Positions 1-12,529 are shown, counted from the stretch's first letter. The stretch: DNA of 64,000 nucleotides from Ceratotherium simum simum (GCF_000283155.1 NW_004454160.1:9130157-9194156), one strand, 5' to 3'. Made by a program: numbers and translations. The notes: a model not told the origin generated them from the sequence alone.

Positions 1-1090
1 GACTCAGAGAACAAGGCCCTTCCAAAAGCAACAATGGGAAGGAAGCAGTGCTTTGATTAAAACTTCATTGAGAGGCCTGGACACACACCCCAGCGTTCTT
101 CCACAACGGAGATGGCATGTTCAGGAATCCACAAGAATCGTCATTGCTCTTTGGGAATATTTATGAGCAACCACACCCAAGCTGTCTTGACTTGGCCAAA
201 GCAAGGTGGAAGGGTGCAGTTATGGGATAGCCAAGCACTGCCTACAAAATACAATCCAAATCATTTGCCATAAACTTCAGTCTCCTACTCCCCAGTATCC
301 ATGTGCCTTTGGCTCAATTATCCAGATTTCCTCTGTGGACAATAATCCACTGTGGAGTTGCTGCTATCCTGAGTAGAATGACACTGCTTATGTTGTGAAC
401 AATGGAAAAATCATGTGTGACTGGTCAGCCAGAAGATTCATAAATATATATGTTTGAGAGGCTTCCAGAAAGTTATTGTTTAGAAATTAATTTTCCTTAA
501 ATTGTTCCCCCTGAAGGCTATGCAGTGCATGACGCTTCTTCTTGCACTGTAAGCCTGCCTTGTTCTAGTTCCAATCTTTTTAGTAAGAGTATTGAATTAC
601 TGTTTGTGACATTTGCCATCCGTTTCTAGTTTGGGGCTTGCAAGATTAGCATGCTGGGAGTATTCATTCTTTTCTAATTATGCATTCTTTAATTCAACAA
701 ATATTCCCCAAATGCTTAACGTTGGAGCCAGCCCTTCAGGTCCAGAGCTGGGGCATGGGATAAAGCCCAGGCTTCTGGTGGGCAACTCCAGAACAGGATT
801 CTGAACTCTTCTAAGAGAAAGAAGCTGATAAGAGTAGAGGGAGGACTGATTCATGATAAATCTTGTGATTTTTGTTTGGGTTGTTAATTCATTCTTATGC
901 AGCATGGTATGCTAAATCAGTAGGTTGTACCCAACAGCAACTATATGCAAACCATTTTACTGGAAACAGTAAGAAATATAGAAAAGGTATATGATGGAAG
1001 CCATGTATTAGGATGATGGAATAGAAAGACAGAAGGATCCAGGTGGCATCATTCCACCATCTCAGCCCAGACAACAACAAATCAGTATCG
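1..1090. other. Unique non-coding stretch
   Basis: No repeat, RNA gene or convincing exon is recognised. Short open frames (63-75 codons) overlap on both strands and resemble nothing. A short stretch near 685-720 (CAACAAATATTCCCCAAATGC) weakly resembles the reversed 3' end of L2, but is too short to call. Confidence 0.5.
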
Positions 1091-1094
1091 TATA

Positions 1095-3995
1095 GATCAC
1101 ATTCTCTGATGCATTAAAAAAACTTAGTCTAACTTCTATACGTTAGTAAATCTAAAAATACTTCTAAATGACACTAGGAATAAATCATAATTGATGGGTC
1201 AAAGAAAAAAATCATAACTAAAATTAGATAAGAAAGAGAGCTAAATAAGAAAATATATTTTAAAACTCGTGGGATGCAGAAAAAGCTACAGAGAAATTTA
1301 CAGAGAGAAATTTACAAAAGCTTTGAAATGCTTATTTAGAAAAAAACAGACTAGAAAGTAATGAACCATGTGTGCAACTCAGGACATTAGATAGAGGAAC
1401 AACAGCATACACATGAAAAAAATAAAAGAAAAATAGTACAGAGGAAAAATTAATTAAATAGAAAACAAAGTTACAATAGAAATGATCAAGAAGACAAAAA
1501 GCTGGTGCTTTGAAAAGGCTAATAAAACCGACAGAGATTAAAATCACTACACATATAACAGAATTTTTTAAAAATAAGAGAATGCTATAAACTTCCTACA
1601 ACTAAATTTGAAAGCTTATATGAAATGACCAGTTCCCTAGAAAAATGAAACTTACTAAAACTGACTCAAGAAGAAATAGAAAATCTAATTAGAGAGCTAT
1701 AGCTATTTTTAAAAAGTTAAATTGGTAGTTTAAAATCTACCTACAAAAACAAAACAAAACGTGAGGGTCACAGGGGTTTATAAGCAAATTCTAACAAACA
1801 CTTAAGAAAAAGATAATCATAATCTTGCAAAATCTATTTCAGAGAACAGAAAAAGAAACAATGACCACAACTCATTTTATGATGCTGGGGGAATTTTGAT
1901 ATCAAAACCAGACAAGGATAGATAGGAAAGGAAAATTATAGACCAGTCTCTCATAAATGCAAATGTAAAAATCCTAAACAAAATAGTAGAAAATTAAATC
2001 CAACAACGCATTAGAATTAATATTTATGATCTGTTTGGGTTTATCCCAGAATACAATACTAGAACATTAGAAACTTTATTAATATAATTCACTACATTTC
2101 TATATTAAAGGAGAAAAAAACCAAATCATCATCTCAACGGATGCAGAGAAAACATTTGATAAAATTTAATTCATGGTAAAAATTCTTAGCAAATTCATTA
2201 CAGAAGGAACTTCCTTAACTTGATAAAGGATATCCACCCAAAATTTACAGCAAATAATATACTTAATATATTTAATGGTTAATGTTTGTTAGAAACATTC
2301 CCTTTGAAGTCAGGTATAAGACAAGGATGTCACTACTATTAAATTGAGTACTGGAGGGCCTAGCAATCACCCATAGGATGAAAAGAAATTAAATGTGTAA
2401 GGATTTGAAAGTAAGAAACAAACTGCTGTTATTCACAGTCAATGTGCTTATCTACATGGAATATTCAAGACAATCTACAACTATTAAAGTAAAAGAATTT
2501 AGCAATATCCATAGAAACAAAATCAAAATGCAAAAATCAGCTGTGTTCCTGTATAGGAGAAACAAATAATTAGAAACTGTAATAAGAAATAATGTTTCCT
2601 ATGCATTAAAAAATTTTAAAAAATAGGAATGACTCTAACCAGAGATGCGTACAACAATTGTGGAAATAAAACCACATTGAAAGACATAAAAGATTACTTA
2701 AACAGCTATTGAGAGGTACTATATTTGTGAAAGGGAGACTCAGTACAGATGTCAATTCTTCACAAGTTACTTTATAAGTTCAGTGCAATTCCAATCAAAA
2801 TCCCCAAGTGTTGTTTTGTTTTGTTTTGGTTTTTTGAGTGGCACTTGATAAGTTCAACCTAAATTCAGAAGGTGGAGTATTCAGAAGGCCATAAATGGGC
2901 AACACAATTTTGAAGAAAAACGAGGTTGGGAGAACTTGTGTCACTACATATTAAATTAGTACAAATCAGTAACAATTAAGATAGTGTGAGGTTGACCAAG
3001 GAATAGGCAAATAGACCAATGAAACAGAATGGCAAGCCCAGAAACCGTCCCAAACGTATATGGAAATGTACCCTATGACAAGTGGGTGGTGTTACAAATC
3101 AGTCAAGGTATGGTGCTAAGACAATCGGTTTTCACAAACAAAACAAAATAAAATTACATAGTCACCTCATACCATGTACAGTAATTAATCAATCAATCAA
3201 TCAATTAACTAATGTAATTAATTCTAGGTGGATCAGACTCCTAAATGCCCAAGACAAACTCTAAAATTTGAATAACAAAGTATGAGAGAATTTTTTTATG
3301 ACCTTGGGAAAGGAAATGATTTTTAAAATAGATACAAAAAGCACAAACCATAAAGGTCCAGATCGATAGATTTCACTATATTAAAATTAAAACTTCTTGG
3401 GGCCAGCCCCGTGGCATAGTGGTTAAGATTGTGTGCTCCACTTCAGTGGCCCAGGTTTTGCGGGTTCAGATCCTGGGCGCAGACCAATGCACAGCTTATC
3501 AAGCCATGCTGTGGCAGGCGTCCCACATATAAAGTGGAGGAAGATGGGCACGGATGTTAGCCCAGGGCCAATCTTCCTGAGCAAAAAGAGGAGGATTGGC
3601 AACAGATGTTAGCTCAGGGCTAATCTTCCTCACCAAAAAAATTTAAAACTTCTTTACAACAAAAAGACGCAGAGTGAGAAGTGAAACTAGCAGCTAGCAG
3701 TGTATATTTACAATGTATAGAACCAAAAAGATTAGCATTATGAATAATATATCCCATAAATTATTGAGAACAAGACAACTCAGTGGGGAAAAATGAGCAA
3801 AAGATATGAACAGATCCTTCACAAAAAAGAATACTAAAACTGGTGAATAAACAGAAGAAAAAATGGTTAAGCGTATTAGTAATCAGAGATAAGCAAATTA
3901 AAACAACCAGGTATCCTCTTACACCTATCATATTCATAAAATTAAGAAAAAATGTCTGAGGGTTGATGAAGATGTGGGAGTTTGTACGCATAAAA
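1095..3995 (+). mobile_element. Decayed L1 LINE, ORF2 portion, split by a SINE
   Basis: A-rich plus strand typical of L1 in sense orientation. Recognisable ORF2 landmarks follow in order: the region before the reverse transcriptase (a degraded version of the 'lysine-rich, NE-rich' segment around 1450-1550), the RT region with 'ATATCAAAACCAGACAAGGA' near 1900 and 'TTTATCCCAGAATACAATAC' near 2040, then the ORF2 tail up to about 3990. The YADD-type catalytic box near 2420 is no longer readable. Many stops and frameshifts make it dead. An ERE at 3399-3644 splits it, and the L1 sequence resumes after the ERE target duplication. Truncated at the 5' side and lacking a clear 3' end. Confidence 0.85.
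3399..3644 (+). mobile_element. ERE SINE, about 240-bp type
   Basis: tRNA-derived SINE: GGCCAGCCCC head, A-box-like 'TAGTGGTTAAG', B-box-like 'GGTTCAGATCC', then the non-tRNA body with 'CAAGCCATGCTGTGGCAG' and 'AAAGTGGAGGAAGATGGGCA', and two tandem copies of the 'GATGTTAGCNCAGGGC..ATCTTCCT' module. A perfect target duplication AAAACTTCTT lies at 3389-3398 and 3645-3654. It sits inside L1 sequence. Confidence 0.95.
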
Positions 3996-3999
3996 CTTA

Positions 4000-4105
4000 C
4001 TATTGTATACCCCTCCCACTAGAATGCAAGTTCCATGAGAGCAGGGACTTTTGTTTGTTCACAGGCATCATCTCCAGAGCCTAGAATAGTGCCTGGCACT
4101 GCAGA
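4000..4105 (+). mobile_element. L2 LINE 3' end
   Basis: Classic L2 3' terminal sequence: 'CTCCCACTAGAATGCAAG', 'CATGAGAGCAGGGACTTTTG', 'TAGTGCCTGGCA'. Non-coding remnant, lacking the final short tandem tail. Confidence 0.8.
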
Positions 4106-4194
4106 GAGGTGAAGGCAAGAAGTAGTAAAGCCGAAGTTGCATATAAAGTAATACCCCATTCATAAGAATATAACTCATGAGAAGATATCCTAGA

Positions 4195-4434
4195 AAAGCT
4201 TTTTCACATGTGCACAAGAGATCATCTCCAAATATGTTTATTATTTCAAAATAGCAACAAATTTTAAGTAGGAGAATAGATAAATAGATTGTGGAATATT
4301 TATACAATGGAATAATACACGCCAGTTAAAATGCATGATTTAGAACTATCATGTATCAAAGTGGATAGAGTATTATATTATTCTCTGCACTTAAAATATA
4401 TTTGTTTGAAATATGTCATTAAAAAAGTTATTTA
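4195..4434 (+). mobile_element. Old L1 3' UTR fragment
   Basis: Contains 'GGAATATTTATACAATGGAA' followed by 'AATAATACACGCCAGTTAAAA', the conserved end of ORF2/3' UTR of old mammalian L1. Ends at the ERE that follows. Confidence 0.65.
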
Positions 4435-4674
4435 GGGGCTGGCCTTGTGGCATAGGTGTTAAGCTCGCGGGCTCAGCTTTGGCAGCCCAGGGTTCGCAGG
4501 TTCGGATCCCTGGCGCAGACCAACGCACTGCTTCTCAAGCCATGCTGTGGCAGTATCCCATATAAAGTAGAGGAAGATGGGCACGGATGGTAGCCCGGGG
4601 CCAATCTTCCTCAGCAAAAAGAGGAGGATTGGCATTGGATGTTAGTTCAGGGCTGATCTTCCTCACAGACACAC
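4435..4674 (+). mobile_element. ERE SINE, about 240-bp type
   Basis: GGGGCTGGCC head, B-box-like 'GGTTCGGATCC', the 'AAGCCATGCTGTGGCAG' body and duplicated 3' module. A perfect 10-bp target duplication AAAAAGTTAT lies at 4422-4431 and 4675-4684. Confidence 0.95.
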
Positions 4675-4789
4675 AAAAAGTTATATACGGTCTTTAAGGA
4701 GTAGAAAAAATGTTAAAAACTTCAATGTAAAATCAAATATGATCATTTATAGTAATTTTTGCTACACTAAAGTTAAAAAAAACTGGATA

Positions 4790-5006
4790 GGGCCCGCCTG
4801 GTGGCACAGCAGTTAAGTGCACACGCTCTGCTTCTGTGGCCTGGGGTTCGCAGGTTTGGATCCTGGGCGCGCACTGATGCATTGCTTGTCAAGCCATGCT
4901 GTGGCAGCATCCCATATAAAGTAGAGGAAGATGGGCATGGATGTTAGCCCAGGGCCAATCTTCCTCAGCAAAGAGAGGAGGATTGGCATCGGATATTAGC
5001 TCAGGG
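4790..5006 (+). mobile_element. ERE SINE, 3'-shortened
   Basis: GGGCCCGCCTGGTGGC head, tRNA-like promoter region and 'CAAGCCATGCTGTGGCAG' body. It stops at 'GCTCAGGG', lacking the last CTGATCTTCCTCA segment. A perfect target duplication AAAACTGGATA lies at 4779-4789 and 5007-5017, so the short 3' end was present at insertion and is not a later deletion. Confidence 0.93.
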
Positions 5007-5105
5007 AAAACTGGATATAATAGGAGGTGCAAAATGATATGAGAGTCCTGAAAGAGGAGAAATTAATCCCTCCAAAAGGAATCCAAGAAATTAAATTGTA
5101 CTTAA

Positions 5106-5413
5106 GGGGCCGGCCCTGTGGCTTAGTGGTTAAGTGCACGTGCTCCGCTACTGGTGGCCCGGGTTCGGATCCCGGCCGCACTGCTTCTCCGGCCGTGCTG
5201 AGACCGCGTCCCACATACAGCAACTAGAAGGATGTGCAACTATGACATACAACTATCTACTGGGGCTTTGGGGAAAAAAAGAAAAAAAAAAGGAGGAGGA
5301 TTGGCAATAGATGTTAGCTCAGAGCCAGTCTTCCTCAGCAAAAAAACAGGAGGATTAGCATGGATGTTAGCTCAGGGTTGATCTTCCTCACAAAAAAATA
5401 AAAATAAAAAAAT
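5106..5413 (+). mobile_element. ERE SINE, long composite type (about 300 bp)
   Basis: Head and B box are as in other EREs ('GGTTCGGATCCCGG'). The body is the second type: 'CACATACAGCAACTAGAAGG' and 'CAACTATCTACTGGGGCTTT'. This is followed by an A-rich linker and then the 3' module of the first type ('GGATTGGCAATAGATGTTAG'). A perfect 13-bp target duplication AAATTGTACTTAA lies at 5093-5105 and 5414-5426. Confidence 0.95.
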
Positions 5414-5426
5414 AAATTGTACTTAA

Positions 5427-6020
5427 TATTTAAATAGGTGGAAATGGAGCAAAGAGATTCCTGGTGGAGTGATTAAGGCCCAGGTAAAGGAAATAAAGCA
5501 TTTGGGAAGTATGGAGCATTTTTCAGGGAGTGTTTAGAAGTTCAATTTGACTGGAATATAGGTGGCATACAGAAGAATGGTGAAAGACACGTTGGGATAA
5601 AAACTTTGGAGAAAGGTAAATACTAAGTTAAAATGTTGACTGAGAAAATCTAAACTATCTAAGGGGTACTGTGGTACCTGGATTTGTGTTTCAAGTACTT
5701 AGGCTCCACTTGAATTTATTTCCTTGGGAGTTCAGTTTAAGATATTTGCTTAATGAATTAGGGTTTTTTTTTCACTTAAAAATTAATTCTAATTTTTATC
5801 AGTAGGACACCAAAACATTAATAATAACCATATTAACACACTTATTTAAGGAAATGATACAATTTAGAGAAAGATATGAGTAAATGCAGATATCTAATTT
5901 AAGTGCTTTTTTTATACTTCTTTCACAGTTATCATTACTTACTTTATCCACAATTTTTCCTCCATCTGGAGTATAAAACAACTTTTTTCACTTGACCTTA
6001 TTTTTACACTCGAAAGCTCA
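5427..6020. other. Unique non-coding stretch
   Basis: No repeat family or exon is recognised. The stretch is AT-rich and ends where the 3' end of a minus-strand L2 begins. Confidence 0.45.
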
Positions 6021-6024
6021 GTGA

Positions 6025-8060
6025 TTCATTTGTTCATTCACTTCATTCTACTAATATTTATAACAGCCTAAGCCAAATAATACGTGGTCCTTGCTTTCAT
6101 GGAGCATATATTCTAGAATAAGACATAAAAATAAACCAGCAATGACAACAGAGGTGATAGAGCTATGCACAGGATGTTCTTGTAGAACAGAGGGGCAGCA
6201 CCTAATCAGGAGGTTAAGGAAGACTTCCTAGAGGAAAAGATGTTTGAGAAGGATGTTCAGCATCCTTAGTTAGCTAGATCAAAGAAGAGAGGGTAGGCGA
6301 GCATCCCAAGAGGAGGCTCAGAGGCATGAAACATCCTGTGCATATAGTCAAGTATGATCAGAAAAAGCAAGTGTTAGGGTATTCTAAGGGCCCAAATCAT
6401 GTAGAGCAGGGGCACATCATGAAGAGCCTTGTGTGTGAAGGTGTTTTAATTTTACCTTGAAAACTACTGGGGATCCATTGAAGTATTTTAAGCAGGGAAA
6501 TAACATGATCTGATTTACATTTTAGAAAGATTACTCTGGCAGTAGTGTGGCAGGTAGATTGGAGAAGAAGCAATTAGCAGACTACTATAATGATCCAAGT
6601 GACAGATGACAAAGGCCTCACTAAAGTAGAAGCAGTGGAAATGAATTTAAGGGATGGTAGGAGACAGACTCTAGAAGGCTAAGTAACTGATCAGATGTGC
6701 AGGCAAGGGAGGGCCAAGTCCAAGGGGGTGGCCACATTCCCAGCTTGAAAACTGTGCGGATGGTCATTGAGGCACGAAGAGAAGCAGGTTTATGGAGGCA
6801 GATGATGAGTTTAATTGAGACCTGTTATCATCAATGTGGAGAGAAGTTTGAGTTGGATACATTTGGGACAGATCTGGGGCTAAGGGGCGTATGTGGAAGC
6901 TGAAGCAGTATATTTGATTGAAGACCACCAAAGAGAGTTCATAAGCAGACTGGGAGCCCAAAGGCTGAAGACAGAGCCTTCTTCCGTCTGATCAAAAATA
7001 ACACAAGAAAGATATAAAAAAGGAGGAGAAAATGATATCACAAAAACCAAAGGGGAAGAAGTGTCGAGAAGGGAGTATTCCACAGTATTAGGTTCTATGG
7101 AGAGGTAAAGTGAGATATGAATAGGCCACATGGAGGTAACCGGTGACCTAAGAGAACAATTTTATTGGCATGGTGAGGATGTTTGCCAGGTTGCAGTAGA
7201 CTTTCAAGTGAATGGGAGGTGAAAGTGGAGTCAACAATAATAGGTAGACTTTAAAAACTTGGCTTTGAAGGAGAGAGAAAGGGCTAGAGCCAGGAGAGAA
7301 GTGTGGAAGGAGGGAAGTTGTTTTTAAAGAGAATAGGGATGAAAATATTTATGTACTGTCAGGAAAGATCAAGTAAAGAGGAAGCTTGGAGTAACGGAGA
7401 TAAAGGGGATGATTAATAGAGTAAGAGTTTCCTGAAGAGGAGGAGGCAGAGACCAGGTGGAGGGATTAGCCTTGAACTGGAGAAAATTTACCCTGAAACA
7501 CGAGAGAAAGAGGCAAGGATAGAATTAGAGTTTTTAGTTTTTAGGTGCTGAGGAGGGAGCTCAGGGAGTTCCAACCTGATGGGTTTACTTTTCTCATACA
7601 GTAGAAAGTAAAGTGATTTGCCGAAAGCGAAAATGTTGAGGGTTTGGGGGAAAAAATGGAAAGGATGGAAGAGCTATTGGGAGGAAAGACAGGAGGAACA
7701 GATTGGCAGCAACTTGAGAGCCACCCGAAGCTGAAGCAAGTGAATTGGCATGACGGCTTGTAGCTGCCTGGGTGCAGAAGTGCAGAAGGCAGGAAGTGGA
7801 TAATCAAGGATGGAACGTTATAGAATGGCTGAAATACCAGCACAACGAGGAATAGGGCTGAGAGTAGGCTGCGGGAGAGGATAAGAGGCTAAGACCACTG
7901 GTGTTGAGGAGTCAAGGAAATGTAAGATCATGTGACATGAGTCTTCCACATGGACACTGGAGTTGCAGTTTGATAGAGACATAAGAGGTGGTGGGGAGAA
8001 AAAAAAGGACTGTGAACTAGATGCCAAGTCCTAGGTGAAGGTTAGGAGACACATGATTCT
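6025..8060 (-). mobile_element. L2 LINE, about 2 kb, 3' end at left
   Basis: Read on the minus strand this is a long L2. At the left is the reversed 3' terminus ('CATTCACTTCATTCTACTAATATT'-like, near 6030). Then come reversed ORF2 landmarks: 'ACATGATCTGATTTACATTTT' near 6505, the reverse of the segment coding the end of the RT region, and decayed upstream ORF2 around 7140-7250 and 7560-7800. The open frame at 7541-7843 on the minus strand is a stop-free accident of this remnant. All frames carry stops. It is one of the longest single L2 pieces in the window. Confidence 0.75.
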
Positions 8061-8214
8061 AGCCAGCTTTAGTGAGTCAAGACTGCAGGGTAATTTGCCA
8101 CCAAACGAGAAACAATCTGAAAGAAGGCAGTGAGGTGCCTTTTCAGCATCCCCAATTAGCTACTCCTTTGTTGGTTAGTTCATCCTTTCATCCATCTTTT
8201 CACTCCAATCCTTC

Positions 8215-8290
8215 AAAAACCTAAAAATATTTGTTGAACATTTACTGTGTGCCAGATGGCCATCACTGGAGGTGAACAAGACATATCTCA
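8215..8290 (-). mobile_element. L2 LINE 3' end fragment
   Basis: 'AAATATTTGTTGAACATTTA' and 'CTGTGTGCCAGATGGCCATC' match the reversed L2 3' end (tail with short tandem ending, then the 'GCCTGGCACAGTAGG' segment). It is a second, separate fragment from the large L2 just upstream. Confidence 0.6.
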
Positions 8291-8299
8291 ATTCATCAG

Positions 8300-10210
8300 T
8301 TCTGAGACACACATTACCTGCTCCCCTCCAAGTTTTGAACATCTCTGAAATCAATTGGGATACTTCTTACACTGATGTCAGCCAGGCCACAGTCATGATG
8401 TAGTTGTCATTGTCTGTCCAGGCTCAGACTTAGTCATAGCTGTTCATGTTGTCATTACTTTAATTGAGTTAAATACACTGTTGGTAATAACATGTTGACC
8501 TTAGTTACTGTTTAAATTACAAAAAATTACACTATTATTTAGCACTGAAACGAAAAGTTATTGTATTTGCAGAAGGCAAATGGAAATGGGGCGACATGAA
8601 TTTGATGTTAATGAATATCAGAAGCAGATATTTATCACTGGATAAATTACCACAATTCCATGTATTATTGCAAAAATCAAGAACTAAGTGTTTTATGGGA
8701 ACTGTGAAGGAAAAAATATCCACAAACAAATAAAATTGTGTTATGTTTTGTTACTGACATATACACAAAAGAATTGTGTAACATAAGCCAAACAATGCAA
8801 TTGAAGGCAGGGAGAATTATCCCATATTTCAAAGCCGTGAGAGGCTGGTGTGACTGATTCCTGGGTCACAGGGTAAAGGTTAAGGCATTAGGTCATAGTT
8901 TAGTTGGCAGGATTTTTTTCTTTGTTAATAATACATAAAATTATGGTGTATATTACAGTTAAATGCGTCTTAGAATGATGATATATGATAATTCATGTCC
9001 TAGAACTATCTAAACGTTTTCTTCTAGAGAAACAGAGAATATCAGAATTACAAGAACCAACTCCCTCCTTTCCAAATGAGGAAACTGAGTCCCAAGAGGT
9101 AAGTGGCTGGCCCAGAATTACACCCCACAGCTTCTTAGAGGCAGAGGGAATTTATCTACTACAGAGGATGTTACGGTGCCTTGTGGCAAAAGGAGCAAGA
9201 AAAGATAAAAATTACACAATGGCTTAATGGCCCAGACCTTCATTAAAAACTCTATGATTGCTTTTTTTTCCTATTGGAAGGATGATAAACAGGTTTAGTA
9301 ACTACTAATCTTTGACAACATGATTCTGATTTATGCCCACCATCTTATCTATTTAATCTCATTAATCACTGGCCTTGCTGGCTTTATAGTTTAAATATTT
9401 CATAGAGCATGCACTCTGTGTCCCTTTTTATTTTTCCCAAGAACTTTTCAAGACACATAAGTCAGTTTTAAAATAGATATTGATAGAAATCTATAATTTG
9501 ATGTAGGTTTTGTTCAATACTTAAAAAACTAAGTTGCTTCACTGTTAGTCCTCCTCTGGAGCTGGGATAGTTAAGGAAAGCAGGTGTCCAAACTTGAAAG
9601 GGAGGATTAAACCAAGAACCACAGTGGTATCCGTTCTGTCCAACTGATGAAACCTCCATGGAGTAACTAGAGAACGTTATCTCTTCCTCCCCCATTCCTT
9701 CTGGTCCGTGCTATCATAGAAGCAATCTCCTTGTTTACCATCCACAGCTCCTAATATTAGTAGGAAAATATAGTAGAGGGTGTGCAAATAAAGATGAAAG
9801 ATTCTTCATTTTCTAGTTTTGCAGTGGAAAGCTGCAGACTGTTGTGGTGAGAATTTTATGACTAGTATTTAGAGTTCATCATTTTCGGTTCAGTATCCTA
9901 GCTGAATAAGACTCAGATTTGGTTTTTGTTTGTTTGTTTTGATTATAATAGCTGCTACTATTTCTACTTTCACTAAATAATGGCATTCTGATCACCAGCC
10001 ACACTAGTCAGTTATAAATTATTTCCTATTTATAAATGAATCACTTTCAAGGATGTAAAACACACTATGAGAGATTCTATTCCTCTCTTCTCCCCTCTTT
10101 AGGCTCCTTTTATCTTTAAGCATTTCCAATATAGGAGAGGTTTGCCCTTTTCTGATAGTAAAATTGGTCCATAGTATATCTTATTATATATCCTTCTGAT
10201 CCTTTTGCTA
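8300..10210. other. Largely unique DNA with a MIR-like trace
   Basis: Most of this stretch shows no recognisable repeat or exon. At about 9065-9170, 'CCAAATGAGGAAACTGAGTC' and 'AAGTGGCTGGCCCAGAATTA' resemble a reversed MIR-type core. No RNA gene is seen. Confidence 0.45.
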
Positions 10211-10214
10211 TGCC

Positions 10215-10560
10215 TGCTTTTCACAGTTAAAATATAAGTTGTATATACGTTGTGTATCTTGTTTTGCTTACTCAATATTATTATGTAAACATTTTCTTAC
10301 GTTACTAACACTCTTAAATATAACTATTAATTGTTGCATAATATCTCGCTGTGAATGTACCATACTTTTTTTTAACCCGTTCTCCTGTGATTATGGATTT
10401 AGGGTGTTTTCAGGTTTTTGTTATTATAAATAATGCTGTCATGAACATCTTTATGCATTAATTTTTTTCTGTGTTAAATGAGATTCTATTCTTTCAGGCT
10501 GGCTGGGTATTTTTAAATATGCTAAAATGGGAATTAGTGAATTAGTGGCCTAAAAGTGAT
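10215..10560 (-). mobile_element. Old L1 3' portion, reversed
   Basis: 'GTTATTATAAATAATGCTGT', 'CATGAACATCTTTATGCATT' and the preceding T-rich stretch are the reversed ORF2-end/3' UTR block of old L1. Degraded and non-coding. Confidence 0.7.
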
Positions 10561-11575
10561 AAATTGTGTTTGAATTGATGGTATTTAAAAAGAAGAATTT
10601 TTTTTTGGTAAGCATGTACATTTACCTTTCACCATCGGGGTGGACTCGTTGTCCCAGAGAATACTTGGGACATACGTATAAAGTATGTCCTGCAGCCTAG
10701 GACGTACCCTGCCCTCTTACACTTTTCCAGAGCAGGGAAAGACATTGGGATGGGTGAGCGTGGGAGAGTTAGAAGGAACAGCGGTGATCCGTGCCTGGCA
10801 ACTTCTGCCCTATGACCAGAAAACATGGGAATTTCTGCAAAATGCTTTGTGAAAATCATTCTTTCCCGCCTTTCTAGTTAAATGATACATTCCATGAAGA
10901 CAGAGTGGACTCCAGGCCTCCACGAACCCTTCATCCTCTTGCAGTCATTACAAGACTGTATGGTTAGAGGAGCCGGGAACCCAGAGCATCCAGGATCAGG
11001 GCCAGGAGACTGGGGTCTGGTCTGGGTGAGAGTAATCCCCTAGTTTATCTCCTAGTAGCTTCAAAAGACGGTTTAATCTGAAAGCCCTTAGGTCACACTT
11101 TCTAACGCAGCTGTTAGAACACATACCCTGTAAACAGGAAATGCCTTAGGAAGTACAACTGAGTACTTTATTTTTATTTTTTAAGAAACTATTAAAAAGC
11201 CTGAGCAGAGGGTGACATTTATCTGACACTGCAGTTAACAAGCGAGAGCTGCTCCCTAAAGCCTTGGTTTTATGTTCTGGCCAATTGTGTGTCCACTGCT
11301 GTTTAACAGGTGTTGAAATATTCCCAAATTAATCTCTAACTCATTTTGCCTTGTAAAATAAGTGTCTCAGTCAAGGGAGTTTTAAGTTACATAGTTAGCT
11401 TTTGCTGTCATAGAAAAGGAAAAGATTTACTCAACCCCAAATGAATATCTAGATACCTCTGTGCTTGGAATATAGAAAATTTAGCACTAGGCAAAAGGAA
11501 AACCATGTAAAACAGAGGATGGGGAGGCTCTGGTTGGTTGAATAACATCAGGAAAGGCTAAAATTAAGAACTGCT
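10561..11575. other. Unique non-coding stretch
   Basis: No repeat or exon is recognised. A 76-codon minus-strand frame at 10629-10859 has no recognisable similarity. Confidence 0.45.
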
Positions 11576-11883
11576 GGGCCGGCCCTGTGGCTTAGCAGTT
11601 AAGTGCCCATGCTCCGCTACTGGCGGCCTGGGTTCGGATCCCGGGCACGCACCGACGCACCGCTTGTCTGGCCATGCTGAGGCAGCGTCCCACACAGAGC
11701 AACTAGAAGGACGTGCGACTATGACATACAACTATCTACTGGGGCTTTGGGGAGAAAAAGGGGAAAAAAGGAGGAGGAGGATTGGCGATAGATGTTAGCT
11801 CAGGGCCGGTCTTCCTCAGCAAAAAGAGGAGGATTGGCATGGATGTTAGCTCAGGGATGATTTTCCTCACACACACACAAAAA
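11576..11883 (+). mobile_element. ERE SINE, long composite type
   Basis: 'GGGCCGGCCCTGTGGCTTAG' head, B box 'GGTTCGGATCC', the 'GCAACTAGAAGG' and 'CTACTGGGGCTTTGGGG' body, an A-rich linker, then the duplicated 'GATGTTAGCTCAGGG' module and a CA-rich tail. The flanking duplication is imperfect (AAGAACTGC before, AAGAATGC after). Confidence 0.92.
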
Positions 11884-12065
11884 GAATGCAGCCTGTACTT
11901 TTGGAGAGCTTTACGGTGAAAGGAGAGGGTTTTGTATTTGATTGATTGATTTGTTTTGTTTTGAAAGACTGGAGAAAATAGCATATTTTTATGAGAGAAA
12001 GGTGCCAATAGAGGTTGAATATGGCGACTAAAGAGGGGAATAACGAAGAGAGCACAGTTCTAGAG

Positions 12066-12261
12066 CAGTTTTTCTCAACCAAGGGACAGTCAGTGTCTGG
12101 AGACATTCTGTGTTGTTGCATCTGAGTTGGGGGAGTTGTTAGTATCATCTAGTGGGTAGAGGTCAGGGAAGCTGCTCAACATCCTGCAACGCACAGGAGA
12201 GCCACCCAAACAGAGAACTCTCTGGCCCAAATGCCCAAAGTGTCGAAGTTGAAAAACCCTA
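12066..12261 (+). mobile_element. MER5A-type hAT-Charlie element
   Basis: Non-autonomous DNA transposon with terminal inverted repeats (CAGTTTTTCTCAACC at left, GTTGAAAAACCCT at right) and the typical interior 'GTGTCTGGAGACATTCTGTG', 'ATCTAGTGGGTAGAGGTCAG', 'CATCCTGCAACGCACAGGA'. Close to full length for the family (about 190 bp). Confidence 0.88.
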
Positions 12262-12529
12262 TGCTAAAGGAAGAAAAAACATATTGAGAACACAAGTGAT
12301 AGGATTAGCTGCCATCTGATGTCATTCAATACATATTTGTTGCATAAATAAATAAATTAAAAATTCCATATTGAAACCCTATAACTTAGGCATGGCATGA
12401 AGAATTTGAATACTATGTAGATACTACAGTCTCAGAAATAAGACACAGGCTCATACTCTAAGTTTTGAATGAAATGATGCTATCTATAGAATAAAGGAAG
12501 GCTTGGAAGATGGGCATGGCAGAAGGTAA

